Program-made: the position numbers and the translations under genes | The notes under the pieces: model-generated | Databases searched by the model: none | The model's input: only the letters and a program-made list of their open reading frames with translations | Told to the model about the DNA's origin: nothing | Assembly: GCA_029218425.1 (NCBI GenBank) | Contig: JAQXRH010000010.1 | Coordinates: 1 to 64,000, forward strand | From: Bacteroidales bacterium | Lineage (GTDB): Bacteria > Bacteroidota > Bacteroidia > Bacteroidales > Muribaculaceae | Direction of reading: 5' to 3' | DNA length: 64,000 nucleotides | In this document: piece after piece, positions 1-9,201 of the stretch | How positions within the stretch are numbered: the first letter of the stretch is position 1 | Layout of the letters: each line of letters starts with the position of its first letter

Positions 1-1
1 A

Positions 2-1060
2 CATATTTATAATCTGATTATTGTAGATGAGAGTGGCTCAATGTCTCATATGACGAAAGCCACTCTTTACGGCATAAATGAGACGATAGGCACAATACGC
101 GCTGCGCAGGAGCAGTATGCTTCCACCCAGACGCATACGCTGACTTTGGTCACTTTTGATTCCGACTCAGATCGGCCCGATGTCAGGGTAATGATATGCA
201 ACGAGCCTATCTCCAATGTGAAAGAGTTTAAGGATTATTCGCCAAGCGGATGTACGCCGCTTTATGATGCAATGGGGCAGTCATTGACAACTCTTCATAA
301 TCATATTAAGGAAGATAATGATGCTACGGCTGTTGTGACAGTCCTAACCGATGGATTGGAAAATGCCTCCAAAGAATGGACCGCGCGAAGGCTGAGCGGC
401 TTGATTGAGCAACTTAAATCGGAAGGGTGGACTTTCTCATATATGGGCTCTGCACATAATGTTAAGGAAGTGAGCGATTTACTTTCCATAGATAATGTTG
501 TCGAATTTAGCCATGACGACCTTGGTGCCGATATGACTTGGAGACGTGAACGTTCATCACGTAGAGCATACTATGACAAAATGAATGCAATGTATCATGC
601 CGACTGCAATATGTCCTCAAGTGAGATGTTGGAACAGAAACGCTCCTTTGCTAAACAGTATTATGAAGTTAGAGTTACGCCTGAACGCATAGAGCGTTTG
701 GAAAATTCTAATGATATTTTTGTATTTGGCAGCAATGCCAAAGGGTTTCATAATGGAGGGGCAGCGGCACAGGCTATGCACAACTTTGGGGCGATATATG
801 GTCAAGGCGAAGGGCTTCAAGGGCAGAGCTATGCAATTCCTACAATGGAAGGGTTTGAGAGCATGAAAGAGGCTGTGGCGCGCTTCACTCAGTTTGCCGC
901 CGAGCATCCTGAGTTGCACTTTCTTGTGACACGTATCGGCTGTGGTATTGCCGGATATACTGTCAGTCAGGTAGCACCGCTATTCAAAGATTGCATCGCG
1001 TTGGAAAATGTGACTTTGCCTTCCGATTTCTGGCGCGAACTCGGGTTAAGGATGTTCTAA
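2..1060 (+). CDS. vWA domain fused to macro-like (A1S_2505-type) domain, 5' truncated by the window edge
   Basis: The open frame runs to the window edge. The first in-frame ATG (41) falls inside the metal-binding site, because the MIDAS motif DESGS is encoded just before it at about 23-37, so the true start lies upstream of the window. The N-terminal part is a vWA domain: DESGS, then a threonine in SGCTPLYDAM, then an aspartate in VLTDGLENAS, so the MIDAS triad is complete. The last 120 residues form a separate domain with FVFGSN, a GQGEGLQGQSYAIPT segment and TRIGCGIAGY. These resemble the A1S_2505 phage-protein family, and the IGCG motif recalls Poa1-like macro domains that bind ADP-ribose derivatives. 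No signal peptide is visible in the part present, so it is probably cytoplasmic. A paralog sits at 6928-8184 beside an ADP-ribosylglycohydrolase. Domain assignment is strong; the function is unknown. Confidence 0.8.
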   Translation, partial: HIYNLIIVDESGSMSHMTKATLYGINETIGTIRAAQEQYASTQTHTLTLVTFDSDSDRPDVRVMICNEPISNVKEFKDYSPSGCTPLYDAMGQSLTTLHNHIKEDNDATAVVTVLTDGLENASKEWTARRLSGLIEQLKSEGWTFSYMGSAHNVKEVSDLLSIDNVVEFSHDDLGADMTWRRERSSRRAYYDKMNAMYHADCNMSSSEMLEQKRSFAKQYYEVRVTPERIERLENSNDIFVFGSNAKGFHNGGAAAQAMHNFGAIYGQGEGLQGQSYAIPTMEGFESMKEAVARFTQFAAEHPELHFLVTRIGCGIAGYTVSQVAPLFKDCIALENVTLPSDFWRELGLRMF

Positions 1061-1127
1061 ATGCCGGTGTAGGATGTTTAATAGAAAAACGATATTGATA
1101 ATAAATAGTTGGCTTACGTATTAAAAA

Positions 1128-1799
1128 ATGGATGAACAGAATAGCAATCTGTGGCAGCGTGTGAAAGGAGCGCTCCCGATGCCGAAATCTACGCTCCGGC
1201 GCATACTTAAATATTTGGCGATAGCCTTGGCGCTGATGCTCGTGGTGGTGTTCACGTGCCATTTCATCGTGGTGGCGAATGCTTCGGGTCGCACCTCCGA
1301 CAATGTAGGCGAGGTGCCTCACAATCGCTATGGGTTGTTGCTCGGCACTTCACCTATTACACCCGGAGGTGCACACAATTATTATTTCGACAATCGCATC
1401 ATCGCTACTGACGAGCTATATAAAGCAGGCAAAATTGATAGTATCATAGCCTCAGGGGGCGATTACACCGCCACCGGGCGGTACGGCTGCGATGAACCGG
1501 CGGCTATGCGTGACTCACTTGTGGCTCGTGGTATACCCGCCGGGCGCATCATCCTTGATTACGATGGGACACGAACTCTCAACTCAATCGCAAAAGCAAA
1601 GACGGTTTATGGCCTTGACAGCGTGACTCTGATATCGCAAAAGTATCATAATGAGCGCGCTATTTACCTCGCCGACCGCTACGGCATCTATGCCGTGGGC
1701 TATAATGCCGAGCCGTCGCCCATATTCAAGAATCGGGTCAAGAACACCGTGCGCGAATACTTTGCTCGCGTCAAGTTGTTCATCGACATATTGTTATAG
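1128..1799 (+). CDS. sanA: SanA-type DUF218 envelope protein
   Basis: A 223-residue protein of the DUF218 (YdcF/SanA) superfamily. Residues about 29-49 form one hydrophobic segment near the N terminus, which would anchor the protein in the inner membrane with the DUF218 domain in the periplasm. Motifs seen are YGLLLGTSP, SGGDYTATGRYGCDEPAAMRD, DYDGTRTLNSI and ISQKYHNERAIYLA, which line up with E. coli SanA (vancomycin exclusion at high temperature) over the whole length. In that family it supports the envelope barrier; the biochemical activity is not settled. It lies 67 bases downstream of the vWA gene on the same strand with no clear promoter between them, so co-transcription is possible. 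Confidence 0.85.
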   Translation: MDEQNSNLWQRVKGALPMPKSTLRRILKYLAIALALMLVVVFTCHFIVVANASGRTSDNVGEVPHNRYGLLLGTSPITPGGAHNYYFDNRIIATDELYKAGKIDSIIASGGDYTATGRYGCDEPAAMRDSLVARGIPAGRIILDYDGTRTLNSIAKAKTVYGLDSVTLISQKYHNERAIYLADRYGIYAVGYNAEPSPIFKNRVKNTVREYFARVKLFIDILL

Positions 1800-1805
1800 C
1801 TTAAT

Positions 1806-2861
1806 CTAATACATCGGGGTGAAGGGGGGCGCGGGGCGCAGCGACTCCGTTAGGTCGCCGCAGGAGTTGAGCGTGTCGGCGGTGACCAGTTTCATCACGG
1901 AGCTGCCGCGGTTAAGGTCGCAGCGATGCAGGTCGATGTAGTATAGGCCGTTGGCTACGGCGAGGTCGAAGTAGTAGCGCAGGTCGCGCAGGTTGGAGTA
2001 GGTGCGCCATTGGGTCGACGATACGTTGGGGGCGTCGTCGACAACGTAGGTGTAGGGCACGCAGCAGTTATATAGCACGGTGCGTGCGATGGCCACTCCG
2101 AGGTCGGCATCGGCGGTTTTTGCCACGTGGGTCGTGAAATAGTTGGCGCGTGTGCAGCGGTCGGGGCTCGACACTGTGCCGGGCAGCGTGGTGTGTCCCC
2201 CTTTCTTGTCCCAGTAGTCAACGATGGCTTGCATCTGCTGCCACGACGGGTCGTTGGTCATGGCGTGCATGTCGGTGTCACCCTCGTAGATGTTTATGTC
2301 GCCGTTGTCAAATTCTATCACTGCCGTGTGTCCGGTGGCATCGGTGACGCCCCAATGCAGCGCCGACACGGTGCCAGAGTCGAATGTGGCGCCCGAGAGC
2401 GAGAAATCGTGCTTCTTAAGCACCTCTATCACCTCGGCCGTCGTGGCGTTCATATCGAGCAACCATGCCGGGAACATGGCCAGCGACATGGGCGGACGCT
2501 CGGCGGTCGACGCGTTGTCGTAGACGGTGCCTTTGCAGAACAGCCCGTTGACCGATAGCCCTTTCTCGTTCATCCCCTCCGTGACGCCGCCATCGTAGCT
2601 TACGGCATATACTGCGCCATATTTCGACGTCCACTCCACGGCTCCCGCTTTGTCCGACCCTCGCTTTTGCATGCCGCGCGGGTAGACGTAGATGTTGGTG
2701 GGGATAGGGGTGCGCCAGTCGAGCGAACGGCCTATGATTATCAGACTGCTGTCGCCGCGGTAGATGATGCGGGTGCAGGCTTCGCCTTGTTGAGGCGATG
2801 CTGTAGCGATGGCCATGACAGCAAGTAGGGCTATCGCCATGGGTGTGCTTAATCGTTTCAT
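1806..2861 (-). CDS. Secreted choloylglycine-hydrolase family enzyme (bile salt hydrolase / penicillin V acylase type)
   Basis: A 351-residue linear amide C-N hydrolase of the Ntn superfamily. A signal peptide (about 1-28) ends just before Cys29, so signal cleavage or autoprocessing would expose Cys as the N-terminal nucleophile. The following GRSLDW motif places Arg45 and Asp48 at the positions of the family's conserved Arg and Asp. TNDPSWQQM contains the conserved Asn, and SPDRCTRANY supplies the distal conserved Arg. The complete set suggests an active amidase acting outside the cytoplasm. Bacteroidales relatives hydrolyse conjugated bile salts or N-acyl amides; which applies here cannot be told from the sequence. 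It is convergent with sanA (6-base gap) and divergent from the amylase across a 596-base region. Confidence 0.85.
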   Translation of the reverse strand: MKRLSTPMAIALLAVMAIATASPQQGEACTRIIYRGDSSLIIIGRSLDWRTPIPTNIYVYPRGMQKRGSDKAGAVEWTSKYGAVYAVSYDGGVTEGMNEKGLSVNGLFCKGTVYDNASTAERPPMSLAMFPAWLLDMNATTAEVIEVLKKHDFSLSGATFDSGTVSALHWGVTDATGHTAVIEFDNGDINIYEGDTDMHAMTNDPSWQQMQAIVDYWDKKGGHTTLPGTVSSPDRCTRANYFTTHVAKTADADLGVAIARTVLYNCCVPYTYVVDDAPNVSSTQWRTYSNLRDLRYYFDLAVANGLYYIDLHRCDLNRGSSVMKLVTADTLNSCGDLTESLRPAPPFTPMY

Positions 2862-2931
2862 AATGAGGAAATTTAGTCGACATTATTTCAACGTCGTACC
2901 GGCCGCTAATGTTCACCCTCACCGCCAAGGT

Positions 2932-2980
2932 TAGAAAAAGAATGGCCGGCGTTATCATCAACGGCAGCCATTCTTTTCTA
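2932..2980. repeat. Long inverted repeat (hairpin) upstream of the hydrolase
   Basis: The arms 2932-2946 and 2967-2980 (AGAATGGC against GCCATTCT at the core) pair over 14 positions with one bulged A, and the inner CGTT/AACG can extend the stem. On the minus strand it lies 70-120 bases upstream of the hydrolase start and is followed by a short T-rich stretch. It could therefore be a leader attenuator or a boundary element. The pairing is seen directly; the role is a guess. Confidence 0.5.
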
Positions 2981-3350
2981 TTAACCAAATTCTATATGAG
3001 AAAATATCTATGCTTTAAATAAGAGATGTTTGAAATAAATTTTGATTAATTTTATTAGGTTTTTCTGTCTGACTCTATTATTCTGAGTACAAATATCGCT
3101 ACTTTTTTTCTTAAAAAAATACCTCAAAGTAGGTATAATTTTACCAAATGGATGTTTTTCAGTGTATTACAATAACCTGCCATTTTCAGAAAGTGGTGAA
3201 TGCCAAGTAATTGGTGGTAAACTGCTGCCACTATAGGCGACCGTGCCATTACTGCCGACGCTATTTCTCATTCACTCATCCTCTCATTTGTGTCTTTATT
3301 GGTGCTGTTAGGAGCGGTTTTGGAACAAATTCGATAAATTTTTATAGAAA

Positions 3351-3382
3351 TTTGTATATTTGAACAATAATAATTACCTTTG
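3351..3382 (+). promoter_or_regulatory. Bacteroidetes-type promoter of the GH13 amylase
   Basis: TTTG at 3351-3354, a 20-base spacer, and TACCTTTG at 3375-3382 match the Bacteroidetes sigma-ABfr consensus (TTTG, 19-23, TAnnTTTG) exactly. Transcription would start near 3389, leaving a leader of about 70 bases. Confidence 0.75.
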
Positions 3383-3457
3383 TCGAAATCTCCAGTTCTT
3401 GCCTTAATTATTTAATATTAGCATATTTACTTACATTTCTAAAAACAACAAGAGAAG

Positions 3458-6400
3458 ATGAAAAAGTTTTCACGCTTGCTGCTGGGAACTGCTGTAGCCA
3501 TGACAGCGCTCTCTACCAATGCGGCAACCTTCATCGGCGATCGTACCGACTTCCGCGACGAGACCATCTACTTCACCATGACTACTCGTTTCTATGATGG
3601 CGATCCTACCAACAACACCTACTGTTGGGATGGTGTTCTTAATGTCAACGACCCTGAGTGGCGTGGCGATTTCCAAGGCCTCATCGACAAGCTCGACTAC
3701 ATCAAGGCCCTCGGTTTCACCGCCGTGTGGATCACTCCTATCGTAGAAAACGGTTCGGGTCTCGACTACCACGGTTACCATGCTATGGACTTCTCTCGCA
3801 TCGACCATCGCTATGTGGCTAAATCGGCCACCGTTGAAGATGCCGACGTCGCTTTCCAGACCCTCATCGACGAGGTGCACAAGCGCGGCATGAAACTTAT
3901 CCTCGATATCGTGTTGCAGCACACCGGCAACTTCGGCGAAAGCCACCTCTGCAAAATGTTTGAAAAGGACTATTCGCAGGACCTCGGCGACATCAACGCT
4001 TCTATGAAAGTCGTGCCGCAGAGCGAAGGCGGTATGCTCCCCTCCAACTATGCTTCCATGAAGCCTGCCGACCAATACGGCTCTCGCCTTGCCTTGATGA
4101 AGAATACCGACTTCACCAACAAGGACACCCACAACTATTGGCACCACAAGGCCTGGTTTGACTGGGACGACCCCTCCCGCTGGTGGGGCCAGATTGCCGG
4201 CGACTGCGTCGACCTCAACACTGAGCACCCTGGCGTCAGCTCTTATATAGTAGATTGCTATTCTCGCTTCATCAAGATGGGCGTCGACGGCTTCCGTATC
4301 GACACCGCCGGACATATTCCACGTCTGTCGTTCAACAACAACTTCCTCCCGCAGCTCCTCGAAGCTTCGGAGTCGGCCGAAGCCAAGGCCAAACGCGGCA
4401 ACACTCCCTTCTTCATGTTCGGTGAAGTCTGCGCCCGCTCCATGGAAGTAATCTACCGTGGCGCCAACTACAACTGCTCTCCCTGCTACTACACCTGGAA
4501 AGAATCGAAAGACTATCCCTGGGATTACGACCCCGCTTCATGGGACAATGTCGTTGCCATCCCCACCGAGACCGAAGGCTCGCAGGACTATGGGACCGTA
4601 AGCGGCCACACTAACTGGGAATCGGTCCTTCAGCAAGGCGTCGACGACCTCGGCCATTCCGGCGAAATCCTCCGTCGCAGCGACAACGCTCTCCTCAAGG
4701 GTAACGATTACCACACCCCCGACTATTCCGACTTCTCAGGCTTGAGCGTCATCGACTTCGCCATGCACTGGAACTTCAACTCCGCTGCCGGCGCTTTCGG
4801 CGTCCACTCTCAGGACTACCTCTACAACGACGCTACCTACAACGTGGTCTACGTCGACTCCCACGACTACGCCCCCGACAGCAACTACCGCTTCAGCAAG
4901 GACCAAGCCACATGGGCTGAAAACCTCTCGCTCATGTTCACTTTCCGCGGCATCCCCTGTATCTACTACGGCTCGGAAGTCGAATTCCAGAAAGGTAAAG
5001 ATATCGACAAAGGCGCTATCCTCGCTCTCAAAGACACCGGACGTGCCTACTTCGGCGGCTACATCGAAGGCGACCTCAACGTCACCGACTTCGCCGAATA
5101 CAACGGCGCTACCGGCAACATCGCCTCAACCCTTACCTATCCTCTCGCACGCCACATACAGCGCCTCAACAAGATACGCGCCGCCGTGCCCGCCCTGCGT
5201 AAAGGCCAGTACTCTACCGACGGCTGCTCCGGCAAGCTCTCTTTCAAACGTCGCTACAAAGACAGCAAAATCGACTCCTACGTTTTGGTTACCATCTCCG
5301 GCAGCTCTACTTTCACCAACATCCTCAACGGTACTTACGTAGATGCCATCACCGGCGATGTAGTTAACGTGACCAACAATACCCTGACTGCCGAATGTTC
5401 CGGCAAAGGCAACATGCGCGTCTATGTGCTCAACGGCCCCGGTAAAATCGGCGAAGACGGCAAATACCTCTTCAAAGACGCTTCTGTTGACCAGCCCTGG
5501 ACTGAATGGCCCGACGAGACCATGCCTGAAGAAACATGGACCGTGAAACCTACACCTGGCAGTGGCGGCGGTGGCGAAGGTGGCAGCAGCTCCGATCGCG
5601 TAGAGCCCGACCCCGTCATCACTCCCTCGCTCGAAGCCGGTGAGCAAGCCATATTCCTCTACCACGAGTCGTGGACCAAAGCAACCGTTTGGGTATGGGG
5701 CTCGTCGAAAAACTTCACCGGCGGCAAATGGCCCGGTCAGTCCATGGAATACCTCGGCAACAATATGTACAAGTGGACCTACAACGGTTCCGAAGAAATT
5801 CCCGAAGGCGCCTCCATCATCTTCAGCAACAACGGTAACAGCCAGTCGCCCGGCAACGACCAAGGTGGTTACAACTTCGTCAACGGCGGTGTCTACAAGC
5901 TCGGTGACAACCGCAACCCCTACGAGGTGATCACTCCTTCAGGCCTCTCCGTGAGCATCTCGCCCAAAGGCGGCACTTTCGTGGATACCCAGGAAATCAC
6001 TATCACTGCTTCCAACGCTACTTCAGCTTGGTATAAGATTGGCAACGGTCAGCAAAACTCTTTCAACGGTTCTGCTAAGTTCACTATCGGCGCCGACATG
6101 GCTAATGGCGAGTCGGTAACCATAAGCTGGAGCGCTACCAACGGCACCGAAACCAAAACTGGCTCTGCAGTGTTCACCAAAGTTGAAACCAAGTCGAACG
6201 AATGGCACATCTTCTTCGACAACACCGCCAACTGGGGCAGCGTTTACTGCTACATCTACGGCGGCGAAGCCGATAAAATTGCCGGTAATTGGCCCGGAAC
6301 CCAGTTGTCCTTGAATGGTGATTACTACGAATATGTGATTTCTACAGAAAAAGACCTTTCCACATGCAACATCATCTTCAACAAAGGCATCGGCGGCGAC

Positions 6401-6628
6401 GGCAACCAGACTGGCGACAATGTCAAGATACGCAACTACGGTATCTACAACGCAAACGGCGACACTGGCAAAACAGCTATCTCTGGTGTCAACGAGATCG
6501 TCTTCGACAACGCTAATGCACCCGTCGAATACTACAACCTCCAGGGCGTACGCGTCGACAATCCTACTGCCCCCGGCGTCTACATCGTCAAGAAAGGCAA
6601 CAAAGTAAGCAAAACCCTTATCCGATAA
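3458..6628 (+). CDS. Secreted multimodular GH13 alpha-amylase with starch-binding modules and T9SS-like tail
   Basis: A 1056-residue enzyme predicted to cleave alpha-1,4-glucans outside the cell. The order is: signal peptide (1-22); GH13 TIM barrel with region I around Asp150 (DIVLQH), nucleophile Asp282 in GFRIDTAGH, acid/base Glu323 in FGEVCARS, and His469-Asp470 in VDSHDYAP; a Gly/Ser linker near 701-712; a CBM26-like starch-binding module (about 730-810, WPGQSMEYLGNNMYKW); an Ig-like module (828-905); a second CBM26-like module (914-1005); and a C-terminal tail with YYNLQGVRV...GVYIVKKG typical of T9SS-type sorting domains. The segment between Glu323 and region IV is unusually long. There is no lipobox and no SusC/D partner nearby, so it appears to be a stand-alone exported amylase. 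Isoleucine codons are nearly all ATC, unlike the glycan genes from 35 to 53 kb. Confidence 0.93.
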   Translation: MKKFSRLLLGTAVAMTALSTNAATFIGDRTDFRDETIYFTMTTRFYDGDPTNNTYCWDGVLNVNDPEWRGDFQGLIDKLDYIKALGFTAVWITPIVENGSGLDYHGYHAMDFSRIDHRYVAKSATVEDADVAFQTLIDEVHKRGMKLILDIVLQHTGNFGESHLCKMFEKDYSQDLGDINASMKVVPQSEGGMLPSNYASMKPADQYGSRLALMKNTDFTNKDTHNYWHHKAWFDWDDPSRWWGQIAGDCVDLNTEHPGVSSYIVDCYSRFIKMGVDGFRIDTAGHIPRLSFNNNFLPQLLEASESAEAKAKRGNTPFFMFGEVCARSMEVIYRGANYNCSPCYYTWKESKDYPWDYDPASWDNVVAIPTETEGSQDYGTVSGHTNWESVLQQGVDDLGHSGEILRRSDNALLKGNDYHTPDYSDFSGLSVIDFAMHWNFNSAAGAFGVHSQDYLYNDATYNVVYVDSHDYAPDSNYRFSKDQATWAENLSLMFTFRGIPCIYYGSEVEFQKGKDIDKGAILALKDTGRAYFGGYIEGDLNVTDFAEYNGATGNIASTLTYPLARHIQRLNKIRAAVPALRKGQYSTDGCSGKLSFKRRYKDSKIDSYVLVTISGSSTFTNILNGTYVDAITGDVVNVTNNTLTAECSGKGNMRVYVLNGPGKIGEDGKYLFKDASVDQPWTEWPDETMPEETWTVKPTPGSGGGGEGGSSSDRVEPDPVITPSLEAGEQAIFLYHESWTKATVWVWGSSKNFTGGKWPGQSMEYLGNNMYKWTYNGSEEIPEGASIIFSNNGNSQSPGNDQGGYNFVNGGVYKLGDNRNPYEVITPSGLSVSISPKGGTFVDTQEITITASNATSAWYKIGNGQQNSFNGSAKFTIGADMANGESVTISWSATNGTETKTGSAVFTKVETKSNEWHIFFDNTANWGSVYCYIYGGEADKIAGNWPGTQLSLNGDYYEYVISTEKDLSTCNIIFNKGIGGDGNQTGDNVKIRNYGIYNANGDTGKTAISGVNEIVFDNANAPVEYYNLQGVRVDNPTAPGVYIVKKGNKVSKTLIR

Positions 6629-6710
6629 TCGCAACAAAGCTTTTATCAGATAACAGTAGCACTTATCCGATAACAACAGAGGGAAACAATCCCCTCCGCA
6701 TCCTATAACC

Positions 6711-6749
6711 AAAGGGCGGTGTGTCAACAATCCTGACACACCGCCCTTT
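6711..6749. terminator. Terminator hairpin after the amylase
   Basis: A perfect 16-bp stem (6711-6726 with 6734-6749, AAAGGGCGGTGTGTCA) and a 7-base loop lie 82 bases after the amylase stop. The ACAC/GTGT-rich core GCGGTGTGTCA recurs in two other hairpins in this window. Confidence 0.75.
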
Positions 6750-6791
6750 GTCCTTTCGCCCTGCATCGCCCCTATCACTTCGCACATATAG

Positions 6792-6891
6792 AGCGGCAAA
6801 GCCGTGGGTTGCGCATTGACCCGTGGCTTTGCCGCTTCCCGGTTGAGGGGCTATCGTTGAATGCAATGGGCTCTTCGCCCATTGCATTCAA
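6792..6891. repeat. Two more hairpins in the amylase-vWA gap
   Basis: The first pairs 6792-6803 (AGCGGCAAAGCC) with 6825-6836, continuing after a two-base mismatch as GGGT/ACCC. The second is a perfect 15-bp stem, 6857-6871 with 6877-6891 (TTGAATGCAATGGGC), around a TCTTC loop. They sit between convergent genes. Neither has a good T-tract, so I call them inverted repeats rather than terminators. Confidence 0.6.
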
Positions 6892-6927
6892 CCTGCCGTT
6901 TCATTGACCCCTACCGTCGCAATGATG

Positions 6928-8184
6928 TTAGAGCATTTTTAATCCGAGGATTTCCCAAAAGTCGTAGGGTAGGGCTATGTTTTCTATGTGGATGCAGTCG
7001 CGGAATAGCGGCGCTACTTGTTCTACTGTGTAGCCGGCAATGCCGCATCCTATGCGAGTGACGAGGAAACGCATTTCGGGGTGCTGTTCGGCAAATTGCG
7101 CAAAGCGTGAAATTGCGTCTCTCATCTGGTCGATGCCTCCCATCGTGGGTATTGCGTAGCTCTGGCCTTGAAGCCCTTCGCCCTGGCCCCATAAGGCGCC
7201 GAACTCGCGCATGGCGGTGGCGGCTGCTCCTCCGTTGTGGAAGCCATTGACATTGCTGCCAAATACGAAGATTTCATCTTCCTCCAATTGGTCTATGCGA
7301 TCGGGTGCGACTCTTTTGCCGTAATACTCTTTGGCAAAACGCATTTTCCTATTGAGACGCTCCTCCTTTGACATTCCCTCTTCGCCATACATGGCGTTCA
7401 TCTTGTCGTAATACGATAGACGTGACGAACGCTCTCGCTCCCAGGTGTATCCGGCCCCAAGCAGGTCGTGGCTAAATTCTACTACGTTCTCTATGGAGAG
7501 CTGGTCTGCTACGCCCTTTACATCATGGGCTGAACCCATGTAGGAGAATGACCATCCTTCGGCTTTAAGTTGCTCTATAAGACGACTTATTCTTGTGGCG
7601 TCCCATTCTTTGGATGCATTCTCCAATCCATCGGTCAGTACTGTGACGACTGCTGTTGCGTCGCTATCGTCTTTGATGTGCCGGTGCAGCTCGGTCAATG
7701 ACATTCCCATTGCATCATATAGCGGAGTGTTTCCCCAGGGATTGTAGTCGGTGAACTCTTCGACTTCGGCTATCGGCTTGTTTCTTATGATTGCCCTTAC
7801 ATCAGGCCTGTCGGCACCGGAGTCGAAGGTGACAAGCGTCAGCGTGTGCGTCTGGGTCGTTGCGTAGGCCTTTTGTGCGCTTTTGATAGTGTTGATCGTC
7901 TCATTGATTCCTGAGAGCGTTGCTTGTTTAAGACCGCACATCGAACCACTCTCGTCGACGATTATCATGTTGTAAATGCGTGCTTTTTCTTTTTTCATGT
8001 CATTAGTTGTTTCCATGTCGTTAGCTGTTTTTTGGGTTTTACTTTGTTTTGTTTCTTCGTTTTTTGTTTGTGTGCTTTGGGCAGCTTGTGGCGCTGCTTG
8101 TGCCGATTTTTTGTGTTGTCCTTCGTTGGTGGGAGGGTTGAAGCCATTGGCCAATGCCACCTTGATTCTTGTGGTTATTTTCAT
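6928..8184 (-). CDS. vWA domain fused to macro-like (A1S_2505-type) domain, second copy
   Basis: A 418-residue paralog of the gene at 2-1060, about two-thirds identical by eye over the shared length. Residues 1-62 are a Gln/Thr/Lys-rich low-complexity stretch. The vWA domain follows with MIDAS residues DESGS (77-81), the Thr in NTPLYDAM and the Asp in VLTDGLENAS. The C-terminal macro-like domain has FVFGSN, QGQSYAIPT and RIGCGIAGY. A start at Met63 (MKKEKARIYN) is plausible and would match the partial copy better. The gene begins 12 bases after the stop of the ADP-ribosylglycohydrolase, so the two almost certainly share a transcript. vWA MIDAS domains usually bind a protein partner through a metal ion, and the macro-like domain suggests an ADP-ribose-type ligand. 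A role in ADP-ribose signalling, stress or defence is inference only. Confidence 0.85.
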   Translation of the reverse strand: MKITTRIKVALANGFNPPTNEGQHKKSAQAAPQAAQSTQTKNEETKQSKTQKTANDMETTNDMKKEKARIYNMIIVDESGSMCGLKQATLSGINETINTIKSAQKAYATTQTHTLTLVTFDSGADRPDVRAIIRNKPIAEVEEFTDYNPWGNTPLYDAMGMSLTELHRHIKDDSDATAVVTVLTDGLENASKEWDATRISRLIEQLKAEGWSFSYMGSAHDVKGVADQLSIENVVEFSHDLLGAGYTWERERSSRLSYYDKMNAMYGEEGMSKEERLNRKMRFAKEYYGKRVAPDRIDQLEEDEIFVFGSNVNGFHNGGAAATAMREFGALWGQGEGLQGQSYAIPTMGGIDQMRDAISRFAQFAEQHPEMRFLVTRIGCGIAGYTVEQVAPLFRDCIHIENIALPYDFWEILGLKML

Positions 8185-8196
8185 ATCAGTGGGGTA

Positions 8197-9024
8197 TTAT
8201 TTGTGACTGTATTTGTTTTCAAACTCTTCTATTATGCGCTTGAATTCAGCGGGTAAATAGTCCATTGCTTTTTGGCGTAGGTCGGTGGGGACGCCGTAGA
8301 GGGCTTCTGCGATACTGCCGGTAATGCACCCTATGGTGTCGGAGTCGCCCCCTATGCTGATGGCATTGCGAATGGCGTCTTCAAAATCCGTAGCATTAAG
8401 GGCGCATATTATGGCTTGCGGTACGCTTCCTTGGCAGGTGCCTCCGTCGCCTTTCCCGTCGAGCCCGTCCCATGAGTATCGTTTACGGAGGTCGTCGATG
8501 CTCGTCGACAGGTCGTAACCGAAATCCTTCGCGATGCGTTTGCCTATGGCGGCTGCTGTGGCTCCGTTTCTTGCAAGATATATGCAAAGTGCCGTAGCCT
8601 GTGCGCCCTTTATGCCTTCCGGATGATTGTGTGTGCTTTCGGCTGATTCTTTAGCCTTCGATAGTATTAGTGTCTCATCGTTTTGTGGCGCGTCGCTCGA
8701 CAGCCATCCTACCGGCCCTACCCGCATGGCGCTCCCGTTGCCGCAACTGTTGTAGGGGCTGAAATCGCCTTCGGCGATTGTGCGTGCCACCCATTGCTGG
8801 AAGCCGCACCCGTATCCTCCCATCGGGTGGCAATTGGCCGCGGCATATCGGCTGTAATATTCTGCCACTTCGCCGCCATGGAGCAACCAGTCGGCCGTGG
8901 CTATGGTCAGTATGCTGTCGTCGGTGTATTCGCAGGATTCGCTAAACAATGGGAAATCCTTCGTCTTGATATTGTTGAACTCATATATTGAGCCAACGAT
9001 ATCTCCTATAATGCTGCCTATCAT
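8197..9024 (-). CDS. ADP-ribosylglycohydrolase (DraG family)
   Basis: A 275-residue all-helical ADP-ribosylglycohydrolase. It starts with MIGSIIGDIVGS and keeps both di-metal sites: TDDS (residues 34-37) and GGDSDT (225-230), plus GNGSAMRVGP (about 96-104). These are the conserved magnesium-binding and ADP-ribose-binding motifs of DraG/ARH3-type enzymes, so catalysis is expected. Such enzymes remove ADP-ribose from proteins, nucleic acids or small molecules in the cytoplasm. Its length is normal for the family. It is the first gene of an operon with the vWA/macro-like protein, and an NrtR-like Nudix regulator lies 231 bases upstream on the same strand, which groups three ADP-ribose-related domains within 3 kb. 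The true substrate is unknown. Confidence 0.9.
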   Translation of the reverse strand: MIGSIIGDIVGSIYEFNNIKTKDFPLFSESCEYTDDSILTIATADWLLHGGEVAEYYSRYAAANCHPMGGYGCGFQQWVARTIAEGDFSPYNSCGNGSAMRVGPVGWLSSDAPQNDETLILSKAKESAESTHNHPEGIKGAQATALCIYLARNGATAAAIGKRIAKDFGYDLSTSIDDLRKRYSWDGLDGKGDGGTCQGSVPQAIICALNATDFEDAIRNAISIGGDSDTIGCITGSIAEALYGVPTDLRQKAMDYLPAEFKRIIEEFENKYSHK

Positions 9025-9201
9025 AACTTGCTGGTTTTTAAATTGTTGTTAATCGTTTTTGCTCCGTATCGGCGATGCCGATGATTGCTTGTTGCCTGTT
9101 GCATTGCCTTTAGGCATGCCGGGCGGTGGTTTTCTCTTCTTTTGGGTTGATATTGTGTTTGTTAATGTGTAATTATGACACTTTGACGGTTTGGGTCTAT
9201 T

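Larger units (their letters stand above)
2862..3457. other. Intergenic region between divergent hydrolase and amylase genes
   Basis: This 596-base AT-rich region separates divergent genes and shows no convincing coding sequence. It holds a large hairpin close to the hydrolase side (2932-2980) and a good Bacteroidetes promoter for the amylase (3351-3382). No clear TAnnTTTG box facing the hydrolase gene was found. The middle (about 3000-3340) contains nothing I can name. Confidence 0.7.

Noticed and set aside
2416..2988. A 190-codon minus-strand open frame overlapping the hydrolase
   Set aside because: It is in another frame of the hydrolase gene, is Arg/His-rich, and starts within the hairpin region.
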